Part shown: positions 45,001 through 60,000 of the stretch, in pieces
Layout of the letters: every line of letters begins with the position of its first letter
Position numbering within the stretch: the first letter of the stretch is position 1
Assembly (NCBI GenBank): GCA_029964075.1
Contig: CM057142.1
Coordinates: 31,994,392 to 32,058,391 of the forward strand
Direction of reading: 5' to 3'
DNA length: 64,000 nucleotides
Source: Patiria pectinifera
Taxonomy: Eukaryota; Echinodermata; Asteroidea; Valvatida; Asterinidae
Position numbers and translations under genes: made by a program
Notes under the pieces: generated by a model
The model's input: only the letters and a program-made list of their open reading frames with translations
What the model was told of the DNA's origin: nothing
The model's database searches: none

Positions 45001-48000
45001 TTGATATTTACACGCATACACGTACGTAACACTTGCAGGTGTGTTCAAAATATTGTGTACGGCCGGGTGTAAGGGACACACTTGGGTGTTCAATGTCCAT
45101 GTCTGCATCATGAGATGTTTTATGATTCAAGATGATGTAGACTACATGTATGGTCGGTACAGTGTATGTGCAATGAATGAATATATTTTAATTTATTTGT
45201 AAACTGGCCACAACATACATGTATGAGCACTGATCGTTGCAAATTTAAGCAGCCATATTATAAAGCCGCTCTCATGCTTATTGACGACTGATTCATTTAT
45301 TCAATAACAGAACATTAGAAATGTCACCACCTGCACCCAAAAAATCAATAAATTTACATGATGTAAAAACCTGCGTCAGATACGATCAGCAGGATCTACC
45401 GAATTGACTGCTGGTAATCATGTGATCATCTCTGTCGGTATAATACGTATTTTATGTAAATCCCACGTAATAGCAGCTTTATCCCCTCAATATTATCACT
45501 TTCCCAAAAAGCGTCCACCTTTTTTTTTTCTCCAATGATAACATTACGGATGTCCAGCGCTGAAAGTATAATAAGATTTTTAAAAAAAACCTGCCTAAGT
45601 GTAGCCTTAGGTGTGTTTGGCAGTAGAGCGCGGTGTAACAGTATCACCGATAAAGTCGCCGACCAGCCAAGAAAAGGCATTGATTCAACTCCCAGAGTAA
45701 CGTCACCGATGCGTCTAGGGCAGTGACATAAGAGATGGAAGGATGAGTCATCTACCCACGGACAGAGCACAAACATTCAAGGGGGGGGGGGGGGGGACTG
45801 TATCGCGCCATGCTAAATGTTTTTTATAGCTTAAATTAGTGTACCTCAGGCTGTGGTGGGGTACTGTAGATGCCACAGCGATGCTTCATCAGCTGTCAGC
45901 GTAGCGCAGATATTTATTTATTGAAGGTGACGAATTGATTAACACAAGTGATTCCCTTTCTTTTGCCAAGCAGTGTCAAAACACCACGGATGGATGAATT
46001 TGTTCGGTTATTAGAGGTGAAATTGCATCGACCGAAAAGGCAGTTTGTCGAGTCGGGCAATTTTATTAGATTTTTTTTCTCCGTCGGTTTGTCGAGCAGC
46101 CTTTCGAGCCTTTTTTGTTCATTGTCTGGTGATTGTTGAAGTAGCCAACCAGCCAACTTTTTGTCGCTCAATAGACCCACCCTGTTAATTCACCCAGACT
46201 GAAAATCAGTCTGTCAATAAAATTATTCCCAGACATCGCAGCCTACAGTATGTTTTCCCTCAAAGTGCACATGTAAATTTGTTACTGCGCTTGCAAGAAT
46301 CGGTTCACGCATGTGCAAATGTACGTACTGACATACTGAAATTTGTATCCTTGTGGAGACATTTCTTTGTTCTCGTGTAGTAAAGTTTTCGAGTTTGAAA
46401 GTGTAGTTTCAAAATGCTCTTATTTTAACCAGAATTAATTTCCTTGGCTGAAATTCTGACTTAATATCCCTTTTCTAAAACTCTTCCATTTGCGACAGAT
46501 CAACCCACCTTGGAAATTCCTAGTTTTTGAGTAAAATCCATATTCGTGAAAACCTTGTGGAGATGTACCGGTATTCATCTACATGTATAGAAATTGCCCT
46601 GTGGAGACATACATGTACATGTACATGTATACAATCTTTTGTTCCCTATTGTGTGCATGTCTCCAGAGGGCACGGTGTATCAGATCACATTTACCGACCA
46701 ACCATGAGTACAAGATTAACATTCGAACCTCATGTACATGTACATTGTAGGTACACAAACCTGAAATGTGTCACTCATTAAAATGCTGACAATTAGAATA
46801 GACATATTAAATTAGATGGGCGCACCCACAGGACTGTGTGTAATTGGATTTGACATAATTGGATTTGTCTTAAAAGCAGACTGTGGTACTTCATACTTAA
46901 GCGTGGCATAATGGTCAGTAGTCGGTTAATTAATATCGACTGCAATTTTGTTTAAAGCTTCTGGCCCTCCACCATGTAACTGACAACATTCATGCACGGT
47001 GCTGCGTCTAGGGCACGATAACCAGATATTTATATCACGGCCGGTGATCTACAACATTCATGATGTAATTTAATTGACGTTTTCTGGAGGCTGCGACATA
47101 ATGCCAACATTAATCATTGACGGGAATGCATCTATAGACGTGTAAACGGGGTTACGTGTGACACATTTCTAGAACACTTTCCTGATGTTCGTCGTTTGTC
47201 GTGCCAGAATCGCAAAGTGATTTTTTAATAGCCTCTTCAATTTTCAACTTCTTTGAGAATAAAAATTTTACCGGTACAAGAGCTACCGGTAAGAACATAA
47301 AATGCGATAAAATGAAATGCAGTGATCAATATAGGCGGAGATGCCACTATAATGTATTCTGAATATTAAAATATTGCTGAAGATTGAAGAAGCATGTGCA
47401 CATACATGTACATACATGTACATTGTTTTACTATACTTCCGAGGACAATGCTTTGTGTTTCCCTTTGTCCCATAGACTAAGAACACAAACCTACTGCAGA
47501 GGACCGTTTTGAACAAACGACCCAACGCCCGAGGACTGAAAGGATCTGTTGTTCTCCCTTTGTGTGTCGGTCCTCGGGGGTTATGTAGAACAGTACACAC
47601 ACTACATACAGGGGGAGTCAAAAGAACTGCAATAATGCAAAGGAGCCATGTGTTTTTTTCAAAACCAAGTTTGAAATTTTCAACTGTTCAAACCCTTGTA
47701 AGAATAACATATTCGTAAATAACCTTGTGTGAAATAATGAAGTTAATTGCATTGACCGTTTGTCTTTTGTGAAGCTTTTTTTTACTGCAGTACCCGATTT
47801 ACGTTTTTTTCCACGAGGCGTCTAAAACTTGCATGAGAGCACAAAATGTGTCGCCCAGAGCTGTTCTTTCCATGAGGTCTAGAGCTGAGACATGCATTGC
47901 CTTGCAGGGTTGCTAAGTGGGTAGAGGGCAGAGCTGCAATTGTGTGAACAATGAAGGACACAGTAACTATAGAATAGCTCAGAGAAACTTTGCATTTATA

Positions 48001-51000
48001 AACATAAAGAAGTGAAACAGAAAAAAAAAAGCTTGAGCTAAGGTTCAGTCAGTTTTAAATCTGTGTTGTCTCTAATGTCTTTATTGTGCCATTTCTGCTC
48101 TTATGCAAAATTCTGATGCCTCGTGGACAAAAAAATAAATCGGGTACTGCAGTAAAAAGCTTCACAAAAGACAAAGGGTAAATTGCGATTAACTTCACTT
48201 TTTTTACACAAGGCTACTAACGAATAGGCCCTATGTCATTCTTACAAGGTTTAAAAAGTTCAAAACTTCAACTTGGTTGAAAACAAATGGCTCATTTGCA
48301 GTTTTTTTACTCACCCTGTTTGTAATGATGTTTTGTTGAACTGAACTCTTATTCAATTTTAAAGACATACCCGGTACTTCATCTATGTTTGACCATAACT
48401 TTTCAACCACCATAACATTTTAACAGGCAACCGTTCCACAACTGTATGAATTCACTGTTTAATCAATCAGTTAAAGATGCATTCCCCATGCTATTTTCAA
48501 GTTTCAACTCAAAAGAATAGATTTGGGTTTTTTTTTCATTCCTAGAAATACATGTAATACAGACACTTTTGACAAAAAAAAGTCCACTGAAGTTTAGTTA
48601 TTGAATGGTTGTAGATGTGCAAAATCGGAATAAATACAAATGGAATCGTTGGGAGAAAAAAATTCCATTTTTTTTAAGGTCACAGGGTACGCAACTTTTA
48701 ACTTTATACATCCTCTGTAAAGTATGGAGCTATAAAAAAAAATATTGACTTCAAGTAGTGTAGCGCTACATGTAGATGTACCTCCAACCCCATCCCCACC
48801 AAAACCCCATACTGATTTTATCCACCACACGGGGTCCAACCTTTAGTGCTTCCAATCCTAGGGGGTGAATTGCAATATAGAGGGTAAAGCTTTTAATAAG
48901 GATATAAAATAGACACTATTTTTGTTGAGGTGTAAGGGTATACTGTCTGCATTGCAGTACCCTGTCACCTCTGAAGTCATGCCGACAAGCGGCCGACAGG
49001 CAAACCAAACCCTTGGCATCTTCTTCATTTTGTCTGAGTCATTAAAATAACATAAAAGTCAAAACTTTGGTCTTTGGTCTTTGTGTTTGAAAACTTTCAT
49101 TGTAAATACTGTTTTTTGAACTGCGAACAAAAGTGGGGTTTAGGGCCTCCCTTGACCCTCTACATTGGAGGGAAACCTGCCATCCATTTAAGAGCACTTG
49201 CTTTCATCAACTTTCTCCAGCCTCTGGCCCACAAACGCTGTGTTGGTTCCCTTTCAATATGTACATGTAGTTTCAGTCTTTTATCGTTACTTCATGTACT
49301 TTGGTCACTGTTCACAGTAGCTGAAATCAGTCATGCCCAAATCTCAAACACATACTTGTTCTTTCACAGTCTCAATACCTACATGTAGGTCTCGCACTGT
49401 ATCCCACTCATCATCCTTCATTGTCCACACATCCAAATTGTGGAACTCTCTACCACAATCGTGCTTCCCACCATCCTACAACCCACAGTCTTTCAGGAGC
49501 TTCATCAACAAGCTTGATTTCATATCAGTTTCCTTAGTTTCACTTCCATTGTCAAGAGTCCTTCTGGGCCATAGGTGCTTCCTGCCTTTTCTTGGTATTA
49601 TCTACTAAAAATCAAAAGTGGCTTTCATCCTCAATCCATCCTTCTTCTTCATCAACCCAGGTCAAGGAAGTGACAGAGAAGCTGGCCCTGATGAGACGGG
49701 GTTCAGGGGAGAGCGAGCGCAGCCCGAGCACCGGCAAGAGGATTCAGGCCCTGGAGGCAGCCTGCCAGGAGAAAGAGGATGTCATACGACACTTGGAGAA
49801 GCAACTCACAGAACAGGTGAGACTTATTGTACATGTAGATCGCATCACCAGATGAGACATCACTCATTGAACCTCTCAAGTTGGTAAACCAGATCCTGTC
49901 TTAGCACACATCCATAGAGCTGCTGAACAGTAGAAAGTTTTACTTAGCAAATTTAATTCCTTACATCCAGCTTACATGTAGTCAAATGCCATGTAAATAA
50001 TGTACATGTGCATCGATTGAACTTTTTGCTGATAACGAGTTTGTGCTAAGCAAATATTTGTTGTGCTTCCTAAACTTTTTTACTCAACTGCCCTATGAAA
50101 TTGGGCGCAGGGGGTTTAGAAGTACTAAGCACAGGCATTGGATTCTAAAACTAAATTTTGAACTCAAATCCAACTCAGAGATAGGAAAGTTCACTTCTGA
50201 ATATCTGTGCACTTGCTCAAACATGACTCTGACCTTGAAATATTAAAAAACTACGACACACTTGGCACTGACTGTTTCTGGACATTTAAAAAAAATTGTG
50301 CTGCTTATTATAGCGCTTTCCAACATGTCAACAATCTCAAAGCGCTTCACAATTATTCCCCCGTTCATCGGGCCATGAGACCACGCGGTAGCCGATATCA
50401 GTGCACATTCGTTCCTCTACCCTCACAGGTACCCATTCATGAACCAAGACACTCATGACAAAGACTAACTAGAACCCAGACTAACTTGGTCCAGACCAAT
50501 GGAAACCATGTCAGTCTTAGCCCAGACCAACTCAAGCCATGATGATTTTGACTTAAAGACAAACTGGAACCAAACTACATGTAACTCGGCCCAGACCAAT
50601 GAAAAGCGGGGTAGTATTGGCCAAGACCAGTCTTCGCACAGATTTACGTGTATTAACAGAGGTGAACTTGACATAGTCCCAACTACAGACAGAACCAATT
50701 TTGGCACAGAATACACATATGAAACTACAACTGAAACCAAATTCAGAAGAAAACGCGTATTTAAATTCCAGGCTGTCAAGTATTCTTACTTTTCCCTACT
50801 TTTTCCACATTTTTTTAAACCTTGCTTCTACTTTTCCAATTTTTTTCTTGAAATTCCTACTTTTTCCTACTTTTTTGTCCCACAACTCCGAAAAATGAAA
50901 TCTTTAATTCTGAATATTATCAATATCAGTGTTACACACTGTCATGTGCAAGATCACATAATAATGGGCTTGGGCACAGGAGTACTGCAACTGTACTTCC

Positions 51001-54000
51001 AAGAGCTTAGTTGGGGATGGATCATAAGTGTTGTGAGTAAAGAACATGCGGCTTATGGTGTTGTGGACATGGCTGAGTATCAATGAAAACTAGTACTTAA
51101 CTCCTGAAAGACCACAAAAGTCCTACTTTTATCCTGATTTTGTCCTCAAAAGTCCTACATTTGTCCTTTTTGGGGGGAAAAGTTTGATCTTACGGTTCTT
51201 CTTCTTTACCTGGGTCTGCCTGAAAGCCTGACATCCATACAAGTGTAGCAGCCTAAACCAATGTCATTTAGAATCAAGATCAACCCCCATTCCAACCTCC
51301 CATCTCCCCCCCCCCCTCACTCACCACCCTACATGCAAAAAACCTGCCATCCTCCTATAATACAAATGTACCCAAAGTCACAAAGTTTCCCACTTGTTGG
51401 GAAAAGTTGTGAGAGCCTTTTGTGGCTGCCACACATTGCCCGCCTGTACAAGTCATCATCATGCCTGGGTCTCTCATGGGAAACACGGCTAATTTGCTGG
51501 GCCTGCTGTGAGAGGTGAAAGCCAAGGGTAGCAGCTGGCCAGACCTCAGCTCAAGGCATATCACAATTTTTTTTCACGTGCGGTTTCATAAAAGTATACT
51601 AATACACGTAGAAACCAATGGGCCAGTTTGAATTACGACATTTTAAAGTGATTATGGGGCAAAGTTTTAGTTTCTTGAGAATGTTCTCATTGTTCCTCTT
51701 GTTTTGACATGTATGTACATGTACATGGTACTGGTACACCTAGAAGAATCAGATAAATTAATCAGTACATTAATATCTAAAAAAATTTGAAAAAAGGCCA
51801 TATTCTCCATTAAGCATGGATTCTTAAAGATGTACAATGTGTTCCCCATGCTATTTTCAAGTTTCATCCTGAAAAATAGATTCCTTTTCTAAATTGCTGA
51901 TTTTTCTAGCAATACAAACGTACCGGTACTCACTTTTGAATGAGACATCGACTGGAAAAAAATTGGCCCATGTTTAGTTACAGAGTAATTACTTTACAAT
52001 TTTGAATGATTGGCTGCCAGACAAAAATTCCCGTTCTCGCGGGGTAGGCTGGTTCCCGCCCCACAATCAGTATCGATAACGTATGGGTCGGGAGCCAGTC
52101 TGCTTGCAAAGCAGATTTGTGTGTGCCCAAAACAAAAACCTTTTTGTCAGAGGTTTGCAGTTGTCCAAAAAAGGGGGGAAGGGAAACCAGGTTTTTTGGC
52201 TAGAATAAAACATACAAGTTTAAAATTTATTTATAGAAGAAAAATTAATTTGTTGAAGAGCACGGGGAATGCAACATTCAAAAAACAGAGATTTGAATGT
52301 TGTTACGGTCAGTCATTTACATTTTAATAATGATTGTTTTTAAATGGACAGGAATGTAATGTGACAGTAGTTGATAATAATTCAAGAACTGTGCTGTGTG
52401 TTTTCTGTTTCTGAGGAATTTTAATAGAGCTTGCTAAAAAAATTAAATATTGAAGTGGGAAATTTCTGATTCACAAGGTTTGTACCGTACATGCACCACA
52501 AGTGTGAGCATTAAAATATTCATGCACCTGGAATTCTAAGGTTTGAGTGTGATTCCATCCATGCATCAAAACCCATTAGGAATTCAAGAAACTGTACTGG
52601 GCATGGAAAGCACAACTCCAGAGGCTTGCTTGCCCTCGGGGAATCGGTTTCATGTGAAAGTTGTCAGTGCAGAGAGCCTGTCAAAAGTGCAGTACAGGTT
52701 GACAAGTTGCAAGGCATTATTATTGCATGCCTTGCAGGGTGGGACGGCTTGGAACAGAAACGTATGTATGTATGCATGAGAGTACTAGTGCACAAAGCAG
52801 AGGTGTTTTTACTTTAATGTAGAGCTGTAAATCATACGTGTCATTTATTGATGACATTTTCACTCATGAATGCAAATTACCCTTTGCTGGACAAATTTCC
52901 CCAGGACGTGCATTATACATGTACATTTTGTACATGTGGTACAACCATTAAGTTATTTTTCATACCGTATTAATATATTAACAAATTTCACCCGCAATAT
53001 TACAAGAGCCAAAGTTTACAAATTTATACAAAATTACAGTCACTGACAGTGGTGGAAATTGTGTGCCTAAATTCTTTGGATAATATTTTTTTTATTAATT
53101 AAGGACTCTAGTTACTGTGCACACTGTATGAGAAGAACCGCACAGTAAAATTAACTGAGTTACCGGTATGTGTCTACATGTAGTACACTGCATATTGACG
53201 TGTTCTTTGCAAGTATTATGCGTACACTGTATACCGGTACATACACGTACATTTCATGAGTAACTTGATTACTGGAGTAGTTGTTCTACTCATGGCTTTT
53301 TATCTACTCGAGTACTCGTGCTCACCTGGCGCGAGTAGAAGCAGGGACTCGCGAGTAGCAATTTAGGGTTTAGGGTTCACGGCTAAATACCCGGTATGTC
53401 CTCTGCAAACAGGGAATCATTCCCTCTACCTCTCTCTTCCCAGGATTCCATTCTTACCCCCCCCCCCCCCAATTTTGTTGTTCTAGTAAATTACCCAAAA
53501 TGTCGCACAGTAAGGATATCTCAGTGCTGAAGAATGTGGTGTGACTTGCAAGCTATTTGCTTGTAACTTACTTCACGTCATACTACCATATGGGCAATTC
53601 CACGGTTACTCACGTTACATTTTCGTAACGTGAGTAACCAATTTTGTGCGTCTCGTTTATCATACCGGTACATAACACATATTTCTGGATGTCATCTTCG
53701 GTGCTTCTAAAGGTACATGTACATGTAGGTCTAGGTCTACTCTATCTACCATGGGGATAACAGTTATTAAACCTTTTCAGTAAGGTAATTACAGCCCAAG
53801 GAAACTCAAAAGTACATCAAAAATGTAACGTGAGTAACCGTGGAATTGCCCATATATCATTTTCTGCTTAAATTATGGGAATTTGGTTAACTACTTACGA
53901 GTACTCGACTACTCGCGAGTAATTTCTTTGTGAGTACTCGAGTAGAAAAATCCACTACTCGCCCAGGCCTAGTGACAAGACTTGAAATTGCATGCATCCA

Positions 54001-57000
54001 TGTGGCTCGGAAAGTGCTAGAATTGCCAGGAAGTCACCCACACTCATGCACTTTACATGAAAGCATGCAGCTGTTCTTGGACCATCAAATTACATACATT
54101 GTACAGTCATCTAGATTTTCAAGTTTTTATTTTATATTTTTTATCTGATCATTTCCAGCGTGAACTTCGAAAGGAAGACAGCCAATTGGTGGATACCAAG
54201 ATAGTCCAGATCAAGGAGTGGGTAGCGACCACCGTCAACCAGGTACCGGTAACCTTTGACCTGACTCCTTCATTTTTGTATCCAGAATGTCCCGTGATTG
54301 CCCATTTGTTAACTGATAACATGTTTTAATTGTTTTATATGTGAATGTTGCTGCAATATTGCTCCTCTAATTAACCACTTCGCGCCGGGATTATTTTTGC
54401 CGAAAATTTAGATTTTCGCAAAAGGCAAAATTTTACAGCCAACTTCTGATACACAGCCAAACGCCACAAATACTGATTCGCAAGAGTCATTTCAACAGTA
54501 TTTGTACAATATTTCTTGCTGAAACCTCATATGTTTCTATACTCCGGGGTGTGCACTGCAGCGTAAATTGTACAACAATAGGCCGTGCACAATGGCCAAT
54601 TCAAGATCACACGGTCCACCACAGATTTTACGGACTTTGTGTGTGTGTGTACAAAAGGCATGAGGTATTCGCGTGTTTAGACATCACCCTGAGGCGAGTC
54701 GAGGCAATCTTGACGTCTTAACCCGTCAGCCGTGCCTGTGTATAAACACAGCCAGTGCGTGTTTTCACGTCCTCCGACGTGAACTGCGTAAGTGGTTTGT
54801 CATGGGGTGTAACTAAGGAAAGTCATGCGTGTTATGGAGGTACACGTGGGAACCATGATTAGAGTGACCATTTAGATCTTAGGCAGCCACCTATGAAAAC
54901 CCATGAAGTCACGACCCAAACTGCCAATCAATAGAAACACAGAATTGTACGGTAGAACATCAAGTATACTGCAGCTGCAGTTTTGTTCAAATAAAAATCT
55001 ATGGAATATCTTTGGAATTAAGAATTAACCCTCCTACTGGTAGAACTATCACAAACTGTCAAAAACCAACCCACTTCCTCTCCCATAGCTTTTGTACAGG
55101 CTGGTCACCAACTGCCAGAACCCCTATGGATTAAACCACATAACTGTCAAAACCTGTTGAAGGGGTTTGATAGATAGGGTGTCCTTAAATACTGCTACAG
55201 CCTTTACTGCAATTCTATAGACTTTATGCATAGCAGCCATTGCCCTAGAGGGCAATGCCTTTGTTTTGCTGTGATACATCATTTATGCATGAGTGAACCT
55301 TTGCCAGCCTTCTTTGTTGCTGAATATTGCCAGGTACTCCACCATATCTACATTGTATTACTGTCAATCAAGGCTTGGTATCTTCAGTTGACAAAATTTC
55401 CACAGCCTGTCAGTTGTACCAATATGAGCCCAATTTACAAAACTGTTAAAAAGTGTCACTTGATAGATTTTGACAGATAGGGTATCTCTGTCCATTTTGT
55501 CACACAGAGAGAGGGAGGGTTTTGAATGTGCTTATCAACCATAATGTTCCAATCGCCTTTGCAAAATTCATATTTTTGACCCTCATTAGTCATTTAAGAA
55601 TGGACCCTACATGTAACTGAAGGGTCTTCAGTTTCAATTAATAATCATTACACTTGTTCACTTGCACTAACACACGGATGTTTACGTTACATACAGTACC
55701 TAGTGTGGACATTCGTTTGTTTTCGTGTAGTTAATAAAAACCTCTGGAAAAAAACTCATTTTACTCTCACTGTGAAAACACTTTCAACACAATTTTTTTC
55801 TACATGTATGATTCCCTTTAGTGTTTCTCTTCATTTTGCCATGGATAAACCGAACCCAAAAATGCCTCCCCATAAACCTGTTTTCCACTTCCAGAGAGGG
55901 GAAAACATTGTGTGGACGTGGGCAAGTCCACACAACGTCGCTGCTACCTGGTTTACACGTATGTGGACATCTTTTGTTCGGAAGTCCACACAGTGAATGT
56001 AATGCTTGCGCACGAGAGCCCATGTAGTCTTTCTCGTATAGTGTAAAACAAACTTTGACTGCACTTGTGAGACCTTTGTATTCTCCAGTGGGCTGTACCA
56101 TGCCAGACCTATTAGGTCAGCAGCAGTTGGGGAAGCATTCAATATCCTTTTTCTCAATGCTATTCCTTTAGCATCTGGGACAGATTGGGCACATCGGGTC
56201 TATCTTTAGGACAGGATGTGAAAACATCATGATCTAGATCCATGTATAGTGTTCCACAGATGTGCGTAGAAAAAGAAAATTAGTCCACTGTGTCTGGGAT
56301 CGTTTCCTGTTGTTAATTTAGACACTGACTGTGTTGTTTAGACATGTGGCATGAATATTATGTAGTTGAATGTTCTTTTGAATTCATACACTTTTTCGTG
56401 TGCAGATTTCTCAAAATTGGAAAGACAAGTTGAAATTGTTCTATGATATTCCTTAACTACAAGAGTTTGGTAGTATGGTGAAAACGGCGTTGAAAATATA
56501 CTGGTAGGCTAAATTAAGAAATGGTAGCTTTTTTACTGAAAAATGGTCAAAAACCAGTTTGCAGACACACGCGTGTTATTATGAGATATGGTCAAAACAA
56601 TAGACCTACATGTACGTGCACAAAGAACTGCTATAACAATGACCATATGTCATACACGCGTGTGGACAAACGGGGTTTTTTTTTACCATTTTTTTGTAAA
56701 CGGCCCCCATTTCTTAATTTAGGCATTATTTCCAATGCTGTTTTTACCAAATACCACCGAGATATTGTAGTTTAGGAATGCACACGTCTTAAAAACATAT
56801 CAACATGTCCACCCAATTTTGAGAAATCTGTGTTTGAAAAAGTGTAAAGCTTTTTTGGGACCACCCTGTACATGTACTCGTTCATATTTGTCAGTTGCTT
56901 TCACAAAATAAATTGAAGCCAGCGAGTATCGTTCGCCAGTTGTAATGCTACTTAAATGCAAACCCTAAAACATGCAAAATCTCTTGTATTATATTTACAT

Positions 57001-60000
57001 CGTGCTGACAAGCACGCTAGCTGATAATGTACATGTAGTTCAGCGTAATGGTTCACTGAACGCGCGCAGTCAGAAACGCCAGAAGCACTTGTTGGATTAC
57101 AATATTTCTGGCCTGATGGGTATGTGCGTAGAGATTTTAAAAGGTTGCTAAAAATATTCAGCTGCCACGCACGGGCTGGCCGTCACTAATGAAGCCAAAA
57201 TGTGACTGCCGCGGCGCTCAATTATCACGGGGCGAGGTCAGTGAACTGGAAGCCTTTTGTTCAGGATGTCCACCTCTTGATGAAGAGGTTTGCTGGCTCT
57301 CAGCAATCAACTGCTTGCTCCCTGCTTTGAAAGGGAAGAGCTGGTGGGTTTCCTGTTGGCGTAGGCTGAGGGGAGGGGGTTGTGTCTAGGGGGTGGGGCC
57401 TAATTTATATGGGCATCTGCCCAACGTGAAAGACCCCTGCCTGTTTCCTTGGCACAATGGGACTCCTCTGTCACTCTTCATTTCATTTCAACAATGAGAG
57501 CTTTTTATGCTTCATATTAAGGGTTTTTTGTTAAAAGGGTCAACCACAGGGGGCATTTTTTCTCCTGTGATGGGAGTGGGAAGTTAGGAGGGCCTCGGAT
57601 GGAGGAGCAATGTTCAAGATCAAGATTGGGAAAATGGGGGATGGAGGAAATACACTGGAAGATCACTTGTGCTTATCAATCTGATTATTAAAGGTTTTCT
57701 AGTGTTTCCTTGCGTGCGTGTACAGCATTTGTGTGCGTGCGTTTGTATGTGGTGTAAATCGAGGGCACACACGTGCAACATCATCGATAAATCGAGGACA
57801 GAAACCGAATGGAGGACTCCTCGGTTGGAAAACGTGTACAAAACCAATGAGAGCTGTTGCGAAAAATTTGAAGTACAAACAAAGGAAAGGGAAAGAGGAA
57901 CAAAAGAAATCCTCGATAAACACCATAAACAAACGCGCCTGTGTTGGCATCTGGGTTTGAGGGTCAGTGCTGTTGGATGGTTCTATCTCTACCAAATAAA
58001 AAAGGAGTTAAATAAAAATAAAATCATTATATTCGCAAAATTTAGAAATCAAAATATAAACAAATTTATCAAATAAGGCAGTTTACAGGCGGAATCAAAA
58101 CTACACACAGAGGCCATTTTATAACACGAGCTAAATTTGCGGAATTTAATTTGTTGAATTTTCAAAGTTGAACAAAGAAATTGGAGCGGGGTTTGAATGA
58201 TTTTCAAAGAACTCAAGTTTTTTTGTCTTGCTGTCTTCTTCAAAATCAAGGAAAGAAAAAATCCTATTAAACAAAAATTGTGTCAACAACTATATTTGAT
58301 AAAGAGCATGGCTTCTTCCATTTTTTTTAAATAGTTTTTGTTTCAAGTCCGTTGGTCAATTCTATTAAAAATCAATGTTTTACGAATGCGCTGTGTGTGC
58401 TGTATTCATACAAAGAACACCCATGACGCATCAAATGGTTTGCAGGACAATATGAATGCCTTTGTTCTGGGCCTGAATCAGACCTTCTGTGTTCCATTAG
58501 GGAGACTTCAAGGAGAAATCAATTTTTCGTCAATAGATTTCATTGTTCCAATTTCCCCCACTTGAAGACAGCCTGGCCATCAACACACAGTATCAAGTGT
58601 GCCTAGTCCAAGGCCTTAATTTTGTCACTGAAAAGACTGTTTATTTCATATTATAATTTAGTAGTAAGGCCAACCAAAAAAAGTCTCCGGTTTCTGGTAT
58701 GGAGCTTGCCCCAAAAGTGGTGCGGCGACGCGTTTTTTGTTTGTTTTTTCCCTACTTCTTTTTCTTCAAATGTCGGCTGATGTTGCAGATGGCGCTTCGA
58801 TCCCCTTAGAACTCTCAAAAATATCCTTCAGAGTGGAGCTTGAGGTGACCTCAGTAAGGCCATAAGGCTTGAGAATTCTGCACCCACTTACGATCTCGAC
58901 CTACACAAACATTCTTCGGGAAATTTGGATAGTCAAGACAAAAAACTCGTCATTGACCATACAGCAACATCGACATCGTGCATGAGCTGCCAGGCTGGTC
59001 ATTAGTCTGCTCCCTTACATATTGCGCTATATTAAAAAGCATTTACAGGTTCCAGATACACAACCATCGCTCCCTCAGTCTGGCTTCCAGATGCACTATT
59101 AAAAAATTACACCACCATCTGCAAATGGTAATTTAGTGCAAAATATATGGGAGCCAAGCGAGGCCACATAAATCTTATACCCGAAAGCTTATTTACCCCA
59201 TCTAAAAACACGTGCAGCAGCAGGATTCCAGACAAACCAGTGAGTTTCTTCTTGGCGGTTTTGAGACATCATCTTACATGTATATTGAGAAAAAAAAAAC
59301 TTTTTTAATTTTGCCAACCTGCACGGCTACGGTGACGCGCACGCAGACCAGAAACCGGAGACTTTTTTTTGGGCCTATAAAGAAACAGAGACAGAACATG
59401 TGTGCTTGCTGTATTTTCTTCTCAGACTGAGTCACTAGACAATTACTGTCCGTTATATTGTAATGCCAAGGCAGGCTTTAAGAGATGGCCTATTTTGATA
59501 AATGAGAACATTGTGCTGTCAATCACGGAAGGCATTATGACTGATGGCTTGTGTATAAAACTCATTTGGATGTGAGTGGACGGGCCCATGGAACTTGATA
59601 GCACAAAGCCCATGACTATTATCTCTGCCCGAGCCAAAGAAGAGTGATAATCCCGTAAGAAGCCCGGCTGGCGTGAGGCTTCATCATCTATTAGTGTTGT
59701 CAATAATACAGCCTGGCAGTGTGTTGGTGTGCGTGTATGGGTGTGCGTGTGCGTGTATGTGCAGCCGCACTTAAAGGCAAAGTGTCCGACACTTGGTTTC
59801 TGAGTCGTAATGCAATTAAGTGTAAATCATCATTAGTTTTATTGACCAAAGCAATTTTGATTTAATTGCATGTACCGGTAAATGTTGGAACCTGAATTAA
59901 TTTTTTACCCAAGATAGTGTTAATTGGCAACTCGTTAAAGTGACAACTCCTAAAAAGATTTGCATTTTAATTTTTTTAATGAAATTAGAGAATACAAAAT

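Noticed and set aside
45426-45776. 116-codon minus-strand ORF
   Set aside because: No domain, no splice frame that joins PLEKHH (opposite strand) and no repeat or conservation cue visible.
50499-51086. 195-codon plus-strand ORF
   Set aside because: It is made of CCAGACCAA-type and CTACTTTTTC-type simple repeats, with no domain and no splice context.
52543-52779. Short ORF MSVIPSMHQNPLGIQ... shared by two repeat copies
   Set aside because: The two copies diverge in frame after about 45 codons, so nothing indicates selection on a protein.
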